From Celerinatantimonas sp046054165 (GTDB lineage Bacteria > Pseudomonadota > Gammaproteobacteria > Enterobacterales > Celerinatantimonadaceae): 64,000 nucleotides of DNA. Below are positions 8,932 through 17,379 of this stretch, one piece after another. The notes beneath the pieces were generated by a model. The model had not been told where the DNA came from. It ran no database searches and was given only the letters and a program-made list of their open reading frames with translations. The position numbers and the translations under genes are program-made. The DNA lies in NCBI RefSeq assembly GCF_046054165.1, contig NZ_JBFNXK010000004.1, forward strand, positions 211,024 to 275,023. The letters are read 5' to 3'. Each line of letters begins with the position of its first letter. The stretch's first letter is position 1.

Positions 8932-8956
8932 CCGGCAGCTCTTCCGAGTCTGCCGG
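8932..8956 (-). promoter_or_regulatory. Intercistronic hairpin between binding-protein and permease genes
   Basis: CCGGCAG at 8932-8938 pairs with CTGCCGG at 8950-8956, with inner CTC/GAG pairing. There is no T run. Such hairpins after periplasmic binding-protein genes usually protect the upstream mRNA and lower expression of the downstream membrane genes. This is inference from position and structure. Confidence 0.55.
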
Positions 8957-8975
8957 CACCTAGAACTTAAGAGGA

Positions 8976-9845
8976 TTAATCGAGCCCAGCCAATTTGTGG
9001 AACTGGGCCACACTGGTAATGGCACCATCTGGAAGATTATCAAATGCCTGTCCAAACCATTTAATTTGCAGTTCTCGTAACCGCCCGGTTTCCTTCAGAT
9101 GTTTGACAAAACCATTGAGAAAGGCGAGTAATTTAGGGCTGCTTTTCGGAACAGGCCACGCCACAAAGCCTTTGCCGGAAACCGCCTGTCCTTTAGCAAA
9201 TACATTGGGATGTTTTTTCACCAAATCGTTGACTGAAATCACCGCGTTAATGACATAATCCAAACGACCATTCGCCAAGTCCGCATAGGCTTCAGGATAA
9301 GACTGATACTGAACCACTTTACCAAGTTTACCGCCGGTTTTTTTCAGCATAACTTCCAGCTCAGGAAGCCGAGCTAATAAGGCACTACCGGCTTGGATCC
9401 CCAACGTTTTTCCATTCAAATCGGCGACGCTGTTAATGCTTTTATCGCCGGCTCGTTTCACATAAAAATCCTGTGCTGAAGCCACTGGAGCGGCAAAGTT
9501 AAATACTTTCAGCCGATCATCCGTCAACAAGGCCCCGGTAATCGCGACGTCATACTGACCAGATGACACCGCAGCGAGCAGACCGGTCCAAGGCAAGATG
9601 CTCTGCTCAATTTTGAAATCATGCGTATATTTTTTTAGCTCATCCAGAATATCTTTATGAAAACCATCAGGTTTCCCATCGTTCATAAAGTTAAACGGTG
9701 CATAGTCATCTTCAGTGACCACTTTGAGCACACCGGTTTGTTTAATCTGATCTAAATCCGCAGCCTGCACCACACTGCCAGCCATGCTAAGCAACAAAGC
9801 ACAAACTGCAAGCATGCCGCAGGGTTTGGTTAAACTTAGTTTCAT
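8976..9845 (-). CDS. Periplasmic amino-acid-binding protein (PAAT family)
   Basis: Family-3 solute-binding protein of 289 residues. The signal peptide has a hydrophobic core (MLAVCALLLSMAGSVV) and probable cleavage after VQA at about residue 28. The mature protein starts with DLDQIKQTGVLKVVTEDDYAPFNF, a typical family opening, and later has DVAITGALLTDDRLKVFNFAAP and YPEAYADLANGRLDYVI. It is first in the importer operon and would deliver the ligand to the two permeases. The divergent MocR regulator and the 19-bp palindrome just upstream suggest regulation there. The specific amino acid is not assigned. Confidence 0.92.
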   Translation of the reverse strand: MKLSLTKPCGMLAVCALLLSMAGSVVQAADLDQIKQTGVLKVVTEDDYAPFNFMNDGKPDGFHKDILDELKKYTHDFKIEQSILPWTGLLAAVSSGQYDVAITGALLTDDRLKVFNFAAPVASAQDFYVKRAGDKSINSVADLNGKTLGIQAGSALLARLPELEVMLKKTGGKLGKVVQYQSYPEAYADLANGRLDYVINAVISVNDLVKKHPNVFAKGQAVSGKGFVAWPVPKSSPKLLAFLNGFVKHLKETGRLRELQIKWFGQAFDNLPDGAITSVAQFHKLAGLD

Positions 9846-9876
9846 ATTTCACCTCAATGTGAGTATTAATCCGTAA

Positions 9877-9895
9877 ATGATTGGGTCCCAATCAT
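9877..9895. promoter_or_regulatory. 19-bp operator-like palindrome in the importer/MocR divergent region
   Basis: ATGATTGGG-T-CCCAATCAT is a perfect palindrome with a single central base, 32 bases upstream of the binding-protein start and 158 bases before the MocR start. It is a good candidate binding site for the divergent MocR-type protein. MocR proteins often use direct repeats, so another regulator remains possible. Confidence 0.55.
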
Positions 9896-10052
9896 CGGCG
9901 TCTCAGTTCTGGTTATTTTCACTATTAATCGGAATATGAAGAATTAGATAGTGCCAATTTATCTGGAAATATGAGCCAGATGGGCCTTGAGTAAACTGGG
10001 TACAATAGTTGCATTTATAGTTAGCAAAGTAAGAATAAAATCGGGGATTGCG

Positions 10053-11543
10053 ATGATTGAATGTTGCTTGCAAATTAATTTTGTGAAAGACCGTGGATTA
10101 CAAGAGCAGCTTCGTGAAGCGTTGGTCACCGCCATTCTCGCTGGACGATTCATTCAGGATGAAGCACTGCCTTCCTGTCGCAGCTTGTCAGAACAACTCC
10201 GCATCTCAAGAAATACAGTGGCGCTGGTCTACGAAGGATTGTGTGCCGACGGCTACTTGATCAGTAAACCTCGCAGTGGTTATTACATTGCGCCGCAATA
10301 CGATCCAGAACAGATGAAAGCGGAAAAACCGGTCGAGCTACCTCCAGAAAGTCAGGACCATGCACCAAATTGGGACAAACTGTTCAAAAAAAGTCCTAGT
10401 CATCTGCCCACAATCAATAAGCCATCGAATTGGATGAAATATAAATATCCGTTTATCTATGGTCAACCCGATACCACCCTGTTCCCAATGGAACAATGGC
10501 GTGAAGCGGCTCGGAAAATCACCGGAAGCATGCGGAATCATCATTGGCTTCATGATTTAATTGACCAAGACGCACCGATATTACTGACTCAATTACGAAA
10601 CCATGTGCTTCCGAAACGCGGTATTATTGCCGATGATAGTGAGATCCTAATTACTCTGGGGACCCAAAATGCTCTGAGCTTGATCTCCCAGTTATTATTT
10701 CATCGACAAACACCGATTGGTGTGGAATCTCCCGTCTACCTCGAAGCCGTCAATGCATTCAGGCTCCAAAACGCACCGATTATCCCACATCAAGTGGATC
10801 AGGAAGGTCTGGTGTTAGGTTCTCAATCCCGCCAGTGTCGCTACTTTTATGTCACGCCCAGCCATCAGGCCCCAACTGGGGTGAGCATGAGTAATGCTCG
10901 GCGCAAACAGTTGTTCGAACAAGCCATCGAACACGACCAAATTATTATCGAAGATGATTTCGATTCAGATACGAACATCGAGCAACGCTCTAAACCAGCC
11001 TTAAAGGCCCATGACCGAAGTGGACGAGTAATTTATGTGAGTAGCCTCTCTAAAGCGCTCGCCCCAGGACTCCGGTTGGGCTATATCGTGGCGCCCACGG
11101 AGCTCATCGATGAGCTCCGCTCTTTACGCCGGTTAACCTATCGTCATCCGCCTTCGTACATTCAATATCAAATGGCTTATTTTCTATCTCAGGGCTATTA
11201 CGAAACCTTCCTGAATCATTACCGGGAAAATTCGGCCTATCGCTGGGGACTCTTAAAACACGCTCTTGATAAACATCTCCCTCAGTGTCGCTATATTAAT
11301 ACCAAAGCCACCGCTTTTTGGGTTGAAGCGCCTCAAGAAGTCAATACCCAGCATTTAGCATGGCGAGCAGCCCATCAGGGTGTCCTTATTGAACCGGGGA
11401 TTAATCATTTTCTGGAGCCTTCGGCTCCGAATAATTTCTTCCGGTTGGGATTCCATGCTATCGCTCCCGATAAAATTGAGTCGGGGATCATCACGCTGGC
11501 CCAAGCGCTGGAGCAGGAAATAGCCAATCACCGAAACCAGTAG
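10053..11543 (+). CDS. MocR-family (GntR-aminotransferase) transcriptional regulator
   Basis: A 496-residue fusion of a GntR winged helix-turn-helix with a fold-type I aminotransferase-like domain. The DNA-binding part has QLREALVTAILAGRF, LPSCRSLSEQLRISRNTVALVYEGL and DGYLISKPRSGYYI. The C-terminal domain keeps IIIEDDFDSD (cofactor aspartate region) and the Schiff-base lysine in SSLSKALAPGLRLGY. Such proteins use PLP or an amino-PLP adduct as effector. ATG at 10053 is preferred (GGGG seven bases upstream) over the open frame from 9987. Being divergent from the importer operon, it probably regulates it. It is not obviously PdxR, as no PLP-synthesis genes are nearby. Confidence 0.9.
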   Translation: MIECCLQINFVKDRGLQEQLREALVTAILAGRFIQDEALPSCRSLSEQLRISRNTVALVYEGLCADGYLISKPRSGYYIAPQYDPEQMKAEKPVELPPESQDHAPNWDKLFKKSPSHLPTINKPSNWMKYKYPFIYGQPDTTLFPMEQWREAARKITGSMRNHHWLHDLIDQDAPILLTQLRNHVLPKRGIIADDSEILITLGTQNALSLISQLLFHRQTPIGVESPVYLEAVNAFRLQNAPIIPHQVDQEGLVLGSQSRQCRYFYVTPSHQAPTGVSMSNARRKQLFEQAIEHDQIIIEDDFDSDTNIEQRSKPALKAHDRSGRVIYVSSLSKALAPGLRLGYIVAPTELIDELRSLRRLTYRHPPSYIQYQMAYFLSQGYYETFLNHYRENSAYRWGLLKHALDKHLPQCRYINTKATAFWVEAPQEVNTQHLAWRAAHQGVLIEPGINHFLEPSAPNNFFRLGFHAIAPDKIESGIITLAQALEQEIANHRNQ

Positions 11544-11564
11544 TCTTACAGGTCATGTAACGCC

Positions 11565-11592
11565 GCCTTCTATGTTTCTATATATAGAAGGC
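11565..11592 (+). terminator. Hairpin after the MocR gene
   Basis: GCCTTCTAT and ATAGAAGGC arms (9 bp) flank a ten-base loop 21 bases after the stop. The following bases are only moderately T-rich, so termination may be inefficient. Confidence 0.5.
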
Positions 11593-12188
11593 TCATATTT
11601 GTGTGCATCAATTTTAACCCACTTCCTATCGCTTGCTGATTTTGATTGAGGGAAGCGACAACGCTTTCAGATCAAGCGAACAGCCATCGAACAACCATTC
11701 ACGCGATCATTCCCATTTTGACATCAGTCATAGGGAAAGTGATCCAGATAGCAAATTCTGCAAAATTTTTATGCTCCAACACGGTCTTTTTTTTAGGTAA
11801 CCGATTTGAATACCGGGTAGTGAATTCTATCTACATAATTATTCATATATAAAACCGATGCCCGTTATTTTATGCAGTTTAAATCACTAGAATCATCATT
11901 TAGTTTGGCTCAAAAAAATTTATCAGTTAAAAACTCTGTTAAAAATGTCACAAGTAGCAAATTAATCGTGCTAAAAATCATTCTTTGGCATAGATAACCC
12001 CTTTAAATGACTGTGATTTAACATAGATACATTCTTGATACAGATAAACCGAACATCTGACAATCCAATATATCGGAACACCCCTATAGATAAAAAAATC
12101 TAATGCGAAGCAATGAAATTTGATCGTTTGAAGCAGACCTTATCGATCACTACTATGAAGCTAATTTCTTAGAGAGGGGGAATCCACT
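11593..12188. other. Intergenic region upstream of the DUF1127 gene
   Basis: About 600 AT-rich bases without a convincing gene. Short open frames here (for example 11646-11852) lack family likeness and ribosome sites. The part next to 12189 should hold the promoter of the DUF1127 gene, which has a strong AGAGGGGG ribosome site. No RNA gene was recognised. Confidence 0.5.
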
Positions 12189-12392
12189 ATGACAACTCAA
12201 ATCGCTCGCGTTGAACAGCGTAATCAAACACTGAAAAGCTTCACTTTGAAAGCAGTTGAATTACTCAATAGCTGGCATGAACGGCATCGTACTCGTCAAC
12301 AACTCGCCAGTATGCCTGACTATCTGTTACGTGACATCGGATTAACCGAGCAGGATCGCCAACAAGAATTAAATAAACCTTTCTGGCAATAA
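12189..12392 (+). CDS. Small DUF1127 (YjiS-like) protein
   Basis: A basic 67-residue protein. The C-terminal half, WHERHRTRQQLASMPDYLLRDIGLTEQDRQQE, is the DUF1127 domain: an Arg-rich helix, then L..L.D..L.DIGL. Small DUF1127 proteins have been tied in alphaproteobacteria to RNA turnover and phosphate or carbon stress; the role here is unknown. AGAGGGGG nine bases before the ATG is a strong ribosome site. A good terminator follows, so it is a single-gene unit. The N-terminal 30 residues look like a helix unrelated to the domain. Confidence 0.88.
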   Translation: MTTQIARVEQRNQTLKSFTLKAVELLNSWHERHRTRQQLASMPDYLLRDIGLTEQDRQQELNKPFWQ

Positions 12393-12426
12393 TCCGTACG
12401 CTTAATTCGGATTCATCCTACTTATG

Positions 12427-12454
12427 AAAACGGCACTCTTCAGGTGCCGTTTTT
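12427..12454 (+). terminator. Rho-independent terminator after the DUF1127 gene
   Basis: AAAACGGCAC (12427-12436) pairs with GTGCCGTTTT (12444-12453) around a seven-base loop, followed by a T run. This ends the small gene before the MiaA-like gene. Confidence 0.92.
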
Positions 12455-12502
12455 GTTAATCCCTGCTAGTATTCCCACCATTCATCGCTATCTCACACCA
12501 TC

Positions 12503-13441
12503 ATGACTGATTTTCCATCACCCTATAATTTATTAGTGATTCTCGGCCCAACCGCATCGGGTAAAACCGGACTGGGGATTGAACTAGCCCGGCAATATCA
12601 AGGGGAAATTCTATCTGCCGATTCTCGACAAGTATTCAAAGGCATGAATTTAGGTTCAGGGAAAGATCTCGATGAATATGCGGATGTCCCTTATCATTTA
12701 ATTGATCTCGTAGACCCCGGAGCCGATTACAGCGTCTTTCATTATCAACGCGATTTTTTCTGTGCCTATACACATCTTTGTCAGCGGGGAAAACTGCCGA
12801 TCATGGTCGGGGGAACGGGCTTATATATTGATGCCGTGATCCAAAACTATGCATTAAAAGAAGTGCCGATCAATCATTCGTTACGAGAACAACTGGCAAC
12901 GCTAACTCTTGAACAGCTGCAAGAACAGTTGCTCCAACTTAAACCCGAACAGCATAATCAAACCGATCTACTCGTTCGCCCTCGGATTGTGCGAGCGATT
13001 GAAATCGCGCTGGCCGATCAACATCCTTCAGAGCCCACTCCGACCTATCCCACGATTGTGCCGCTTATTTTGGGGATCCAATGGCCTCGGAGTGAACTTC
13101 GTCAGCGAATTACCGCACGGCTAAAACAGCGCTTTGAATTAGGCATGATTGAAGAAGTAGAAACGCTCCACCAGCAAGGGATTGGCTATGATCGACTAGA
13201 GTTTTTCGGCTTAGAATATCGTTTCATTGCACACTATTTACAGGGCAAGCTAAACTATAACGATATGTTTCAAAAGCTCAACTCGCAGATCCACCAGTTT
13301 GCCAAACGGCAGGATACTTGGTTTCGGAAAATGCAGCGGCGCGGCGATCACATCCACTGGTTGGATGCCCATGAGGATCTGCTCTCACAGGCTCAAACCT
13401 ATCTGGATCAGTATCATTTTAAATCACCGTTCAACCGATAA
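12503..13441 (+). CDS. miaA: MiaA-like tRNA dimethylallyltransferase (atypical branch)
   Basis: Prenyltransferase of the MiaA/IPT family, 312 residues, expected to add a dimethylallyl group to A37 of UNN-reading tRNAs. Visible motifs are Walker-like GPTASGKT (residues 12-19), SADSRQVFKGM with the catalytic aspartate, GGTGLYIDAV and RPRIVRAIEIA. It departs from the usual gammaproteobacterial enzyme: GSGKDLDEY replaces the GTAKP region, and the tail is QFAKRQDTWFRKMQ. To my knowledge that form is commoner in Bacteroidetes-like proteins. It also lacks the usual mutL-miaA-hfq setting, so a second, separately inherited copy is possible. The symbol is used in the family sense only. Its 3' end overlaps the DUF3624 gene on the other strand. 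Confidence 0.82.
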   Translation: MTDFPSPYNLLVILGPTASGKTGLGIELARQYQGEILSADSRQVFKGMNLGSGKDLDEYADVPYHLIDLVDPGADYSVFHYQRDFFCAYTHLCQRGKLPIMVGGTGLYIDAVIQNYALKEVPINHSLREQLATLTLEQLQEQLLQLKPEQHNQTDLLVRPRIVRAIEIALADQHPSEPTPTYPTIVPLILGIQWPRSELRQRITARLKQRFELGMIEEVETLHQQGIGYDRLEFFGLEYRFIAHYLQGKLNYNDMFQKLNSQIHQFAKRQDTWFRKMQRRGDHIHWLDAHEDLLSQAQTYLDQYHFKSPFNR

Positions 13442-13650
13442 TATAAAGCCATAATCAGGTGAGCACTGAGCAACAGAGCGGCCGCGACCGTAACAAACAA
13501 GGCCATCCAGCGATAAACAGGCGTTTGGTTATCGGCAAGCCACAGCGCTATCAGGCCAATAACCAACAGCAGTGTATTCAATAAAATACATTGGCGACAG
13601 CGTCCCAATTTGGCGAGGAACCAGTCTGATGAACAAGCTCGACAACTCAT
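13414..13650 (-). CDS. DUF3624 small membrane protein
   Basis: A 78-residue protein with N-terminal CRACSSDWFLAKLGRCRQC, two CxxC motifs around a W-F--KLGRC core that matches DUF3624 proteins of Vibrio and relatives, followed by two hydrophobic helices. It may bind metal or sit as a redox pair at the membrane face; function is unknown. The gene overlaps both neighbours: 28 bases with the MiaA-like gene tail-to-tail, and 22 bases with the start of the SGNH hydrolase head-to-head. The family match and CxxC pattern argue it is real despite the overlaps. The ribosome site is weak (GGGTTGA). Confidence 0.75.
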   Translation of the reverse strand: MSCRACSSDWFLAKLGRCRQCILLNTLLLVIGLIALWLADNQTPVYRWMALFVTVAAALLLSAHLIMALYYRLNGDLK

Positions 13651-14297
13651 ATTTGTTTCAACCCGAATTTGTCATACCGGATCATGTTAACACAATCCTC
13701 TGTTTTGGGGACTCCAATAGCTGGGGATACAACCCCAATAATGCGCGTCAATTGGAGCATCCTTGGCCTGTTTTATTGCAGCAGATCTTAGAACAATATC
13801 AACTGAAAAATGATAGCCAGTGCGGAAGAACCATTTATGCTTCACTCCCAGCCAAAGGATTAACGTGTGGCCAAGCCGCTTTTACTGAACATACCACAGC
13901 CCATACCCTGCTATTAATGATGTTGGGCACCAATGATCTGTGCTGTGACTTTGCTTTGAGCCCGGTACAAATTACAGAACAGCTGGCACAATTGGTATCC
14001 GGTTGGCCTACGCCACAATTAGTCATTATGGCACCGGCGCCCATGACAACGCTCTCGCCATTATGGTATCCCTATTTTGCCGGACGAGAAGAAGACTCAT
14101 TTATACTAGCCAATCACTATCAACAACTCGCCAAACAGATCGGATGCGGTTTTTTTAATGTCGGAGACATTGCAACACCGGGTCAGGATGGCATTCATCT
14201 CTGTGCGGCGGGTCACCGATTGCTAGCGCAAGAACTGGCTGAATACCTGTTGCCGGAATCAACACCTCCCTGTCCAAATCTCCGGCTATCCTCATGA
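13629..14297 (+). CDS. SGNH/GDSL-family hydrolase
   Basis: A 222-residue esterase/lipase-like hydrolase. Block I is ILCFGDSNSWGYNPNN (nucleophile Ser in GDSNSWG), the block III asparagine is in LGTNDLC and block V is DGIHLCAAGH (Asp and His). This is the arylesterase-like SGNH type with GDSNTWGY-like block I. No signal peptide is evident, so it is probably cytoplasmic. ATG at 13629 has GAGGAA eight bases upstream and is preferred to the upstream frame start at 13572. Natural substrate is unknown. Confidence 0.87.
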   Translation: MNKLDNSYLFQPEFVIPDHVNTILCFGDSNSWGYNPNNARQLEHPWPVLLQQILEQYQLKNDSQCGRTIYASLPAKGLTCGQAAFTEHTTAHTLLLMMLGTNDLCCDFALSPVQITEQLAQLVSGWPTPQLVIMAPAPMTTLSPLWYPYFAGREEDSFILANHYQQLAKQIGCGFFNVGDIATPGQDGIHLCAAGHRLLAQELAEYLLPESTPPCPNLRLSS

Positions 14298-14440
14298 TTC
14301 GGGCTCAAAAAGCTCTCTCGCAGTTCACAGCACACCGGACTATTAGATACAAAAAAACCATATGCCAAACATGACATATGGTCTTCCACGATGCAGGGCC
14401 CAACGCTAAATTGAGGCCCATTTGACACATATCGTTGAAT

Positions 14441-14464
14441 ACATCTAAAAATAATTTTAGATGT
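14441..14464 (-). terminator. Hairpin at the 3' end of the OprB-like porin gene
   Basis: A 10-bp stem ACATCTAAAA/TTTTAGATGT closes a four-base loop three bases beyond the porin stop. Its A/T-rich outer part could act as a weak terminator on either strand. An additional imperfect repeat (ACCATATG/CATATGGT) lies near 14356-14383. Confidence 0.55.
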
Positions 14465-14467
14465 CGA

Positions 14468-15709
14468 TTAGAACTGAATATCGCCTTTAAGAGTGGCAAC
14501 CCAAGCATTGGCGTTATGGCCGGTTCCGCCGGGGTGATTCAAATATTGAATTTCAGGACGGATAGCAATGTAATTGGTCACTTGGACTTTATAATAACTA
14601 GCGAAGACAAACTGATCCGTTTGAATAGGTGTATTGGCAGTCATCCGATCTAAATCAGCTAAACGATCACTAAAGTGTAGATAAACGGCCCCAATGCCCC
14701 ATTTATCTTTAGGACGGCATGCCAATGGGCCTTTGAAAGTTACCCCCGCAGCGAGTGACCGATCAACATTGTTAATATCTTTATCGTTGACAGTTTCATA
14801 AAGATATACATTCAGACCACGACTACTATCGCCACCAAAGGTCATCACCTGTTGATCGGCTAAAAAGTAGAATCCTGATTTACGTGAATGATTCTTGCCA
14901 CTATGATAAATATCCTCACCACCGGCAGTATCCCACCAGTAACCGATTTTATAGGTTCCGGGCATTCCACCGATTGTTGGCGTCCAGCCAAATTCAACTG
15001 GCAACGTGATCCCATCGGTACCGGATGGATTCCCAAAGTTCCACCCTTGACCATTTTCCAACCAGCCTGGGTTATGTTGATAAAGACCGACTTTAGCATA
15101 CCAGTCTTTGACGAATTCATATTTTAAAGTGCCCGCCCATTGACTGATCGGCCAGTTATACAATGAGTTGAAGTTACCGGATTGCGAACCACACAAGCCC
15201 AAATAAGCGAATTCACACTGGAATGAACCAAACTCATCACCAAATGACATACGGCCCAGTTTCATCTCCAACATATTCTGCAAGAAGTCTTCTTGATAGT
15301 AAAATTGGCTGATCCGAGTCACACGTCCCCGACCATAAACTTCCAGAGATTGCATCTGATCGCCAAGACCCGCTTTATCGTTAATATCTTGAGCCTGTCC
15401 ACCACGATTCACCAGAGAAAAATGGAAGCTGGCATGAGGTAATCCGATCAATTTATCCAAATCGAACACCATACCCAGAGCCGTCTGGTCAACATAACTA
15501 TAAGCGTGATCATCTCCCCCGCTTAAGTTACCGCCGGTTTCAAATGTATACCCGAGATTAAAATCGAACCCTGAATCGTGTAGCTGACTTCGCCACCCCA
15601 ACAAATCACCCGTCAAATAATTATCGGCGGAAAAGTCGGCAGCCCATAAAGGAGCACTACTGAGAGAAGAGAATAAAGACGCAGCAATAAGTACTTTTGT
15701 TAATTTCAT
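14468..15709 (-). CDS. OprB-family carbohydrate-selective porin
   Basis: Outer-membrane beta-barrel of about 413 residues. The signal peptide MKLTKVLIAASLFSSLSSAPLWA is followed by a mature N-terminus, DFSADNYLTGDLLGWRSQLHDSGFDFNLGYT, which is typical of OprB porins (glucose/carbohydrate uptake). Alternating strands follow, and the chain ends in LKGDIQF with the terminal Phe expected of barrel proteins. ATG at 15709 has GAGGG about six bases upstream; TTG at 15715 is less likely. It is a single-gene unit with over 500 bases of upstream DNA, so carbon-source regulation is plausible. Two cysteine-containing segments (FQCEFAYLGLCG) may form an external-loop disulfide. Confidence 0.9.
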   Translation of the reverse strand: MKLTKVLIAASLFSSLSSAPLWAADFSADNYLTGDLLGWRSQLHDSGFDFNLGYTFETGGNLSGGDDHAYSYVDQTALGMVFDLDKLIGLPHASFHFSLVNRGGQAQDINDKAGLGDQMQSLEVYGRGRVTRISQFYYQEDFLQNMLEMKLGRMSFGDEFGSFQCEFAYLGLCGSQSGNFNSLYNWPISQWAGTLKYEFVKDWYAKVGLYQHNPGWLENGQGWNFGNPSGTDGITLPVEFGWTPTIGGMPGTYKIGYWWDTAGGEDIYHSGKNHSRKSGFYFLADQQVMTFGGDSSRGLNVYLYETVNDKDINNVDRSLAAGVTFKGPLACRPKDKWGIGAVYLHFSDRLADLDRMTANTPIQTDQFVFASYYKVQVTNYIAIRPEIQYLNHPGGTGHNANAWVATLKGDIQF

Positions 15710-15715
15710 ATACAA

Positions 15716-16231
15716 CCCTCTTATTTTATTAACAAAATATCGAACAACACACGCTGTGATAATGCGGCTTCAGAATAACTCCAAAAAAGTTCCTTTAGAC
15801 CAATGAGCTGTAACTTTTTATCCTGAAAATATTAGTTAATTTCATATCTGTGATGTGTATTATATTTTTAAAATTATTTTGTTCTAATTTTTTCATTAAA
15901 TTATTCAATTAATTGCACTAAATTGTTATCAACCTGCACAAATTAGTTAGACTATCTATTTTTTGACAAATAACGGGGAAAACGCCTAGCCATTTTAAAA
16001 TAAATAATCTGTGATCAAATATAAATAATTCAAATTCATAGCCACTATACTCGTATGCGCCAACTAGCGATTTCCTTTCCCAAGCGAGCGCTCATCATTA
16101 CGATCCAAACGGGAAAATAACCCACAGAGGATCTACGCAGAAATCATTCATTTATCCGATGAATAACACTGGACACTCATCCACTCTTGCTCCTACGATA
16201 ACCGCAGATCTCACTAGAAAAAGGATGCCTT
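15716..16231. other. Divergent intergenic region, porin and yheU promoters
   Basis: Very AT-rich next to the porin, more mixed towards yheU. Two TGTGA-type half-sites occur (near 15849 and 16010), but neither has a matching right half, so a Crp site is only weakly suggested. No gene or structured RNA was recognised. Confidence 0.45.
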
Positions 16232-16471
16232 ATGATCATTCCGTGGCAGCAAATCAACGATGATACACTCACCAACTTACTCGAATCATATGCGCTGCGG
16301 GAAGGTACTGATTATGGCGAATACGAATGTCCGCTTGAGCAAAAAGTAGCAGAACTTCGCCAACAACTCGAAAAGGGTGATATAGTCGTCGTTTATTCAG
16401 AATTACATGAATCGGTCACGCTGATGCCGACTCAAGTTTTCAACGCACAACATACTACCGCGAAGGATTAG
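16232..16471 (+). CDS. yheU: YheU-family small protein
   Basis: A 79-residue acidic protein. The start MIIPWQQINDDTLTNLLESYALREGTDYGE and the segment QKVAELRQQLEKGDIVVVYSELHE match the YheU family (UPF0270) closely over the whole length. Function is unknown. In E. coli the gene also lies directly before prkB and near crp, so synteny supports the call. AAAGGAT upstream gives a good ribosome site, and prkB starts 38 bases after the stop, so they are probably one operon. Confidence 0.93.
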   Translation: MIIPWQQINDDTLTNLLESYALREGTDYGEYECPLEQKVAELRQQLEKGDIVVVYSELHESVTLMPTQVFNAQHTTAKD

Positions 16472-16509
16472 TTTAACGCCCGTACCACGTATTTGCATAG
16501 GGAAGATTT

Positions 16510-17379
16510 ATGTCTGCAAAACATCCGATTATCGCTGTCACAGGTTCATCCGGGGCCGGAACAACGACAACCAGCGACGTATTTGCGCATCTGTTTCGGC
16601 AACTGCGTCAAAAGGCGGCATTTATTGAAGGGGACAGCTTTCACCGTTTTACTCGTCCCGAAATGGATGTATCCATTCGAAAAGCCAGAGAAGAAGGCCG
16701 TCATATTAGCTATTTTGGTAGTGAAGCCAATGACTTTCAGTTGTTGCACGATTTTTTTCAACAATATGGCAAAGATGGAACAGGCCGTTACCGGCGTTAT
16801 CTACATACATTTGATGATGCTGTCCCTTATAACCAAATGCCCGGTACTTTTACCCCTTGGCAGGAACTGGCCTCCGATACAGATCTTCTCTTTTATGAAG
16901 GCTTACATGGGGGGGTCGTATGGAATGACATCGATGTGGCCCAACACGTCGATTTACTGATCGGCATGGTTCCGATCGTCAATCTGGAATGGATCCAAAA
17001 ACTGATCCGAGATACCACTGAGCGGGGGCACTCCCGAGAAGCCGTTCAAGAATCGATCGTACGTTCGATGGATGATTATATTAACTACATTACCCCCCAG
17101 TTTTCCCGGACCCATATTAACTTTCAACGAGTCCCAACTGTCGACACCTCCAACCCATTTAGCGCTAAAAGTATCCCTAGCGCCGATGAAAGCATGTTGG
17201 TGATCCGTTTCCGGGGATTTAACAACATTGATTTTCCCTATCTATTACAGATGATCGACGGCGCATTCATGTCCCGAATCAATACCGTCGTCGTTCCCGG
17301 AGGGAAAATGGGCTTTGCAATGGAACTGATCCTGACCCCGATACTGCAACGCCTCATTGAGACGGGGACCGTCAACTAA
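16510..17379 (+). CDS. prkB: PrkB-type phosphoribulokinase-like protein
   Basis: A 289-residue P-loop kinase of the phosphoribulokinase/uridine kinase family. Walker A is GSSGAGTTTTS (residues 12-22), with GDSFHRFTRPEMD after it and a HISYFGSEANDFQLL segment typical of the short heterotrophic PrkB group. FYEGLHGGVVWNDIDVAQHVDLLIGMVPIVNLEWIQK is the conserved centre. The organism shows no Calvin-cycle genes here, and the role of PrkB in such bacteria is unsettled. It follows yheU and ends with a 4-bp convergent overlap with yhfA. Confidence 0.92.
   Translation: MSAKHPIIAVTGSSGAGTTTTSDVFAHLFRQLRQKAAFIEGDSFHRFTRPEMDVSIRKAREEGRHISYFGSEANDFQLLHDFFQQYGKDGTGRYRRYLHTFDDAVPYNQMPGTFTPWQELASDTDLLFYEGLHGGVVWNDIDVAQHVDLLIGMVPIVNLEWIQKLIRDTTERGHSREAVQESIVRSMDDYINYITPQFSRTHINFQRVPTVDTSNPFSAKSIPSADESMLVIRFRGFNNIDFPYLLQMIDGAFMSRINTVVVPGGKMGFAMELILTPILQRLIETGTVN

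Noticed and set aside
15840..16020. Crp sites before the OprB-like porin
   Set aside because: Only TGTGA half-sites are present with no matching TCACA half at the right distance.
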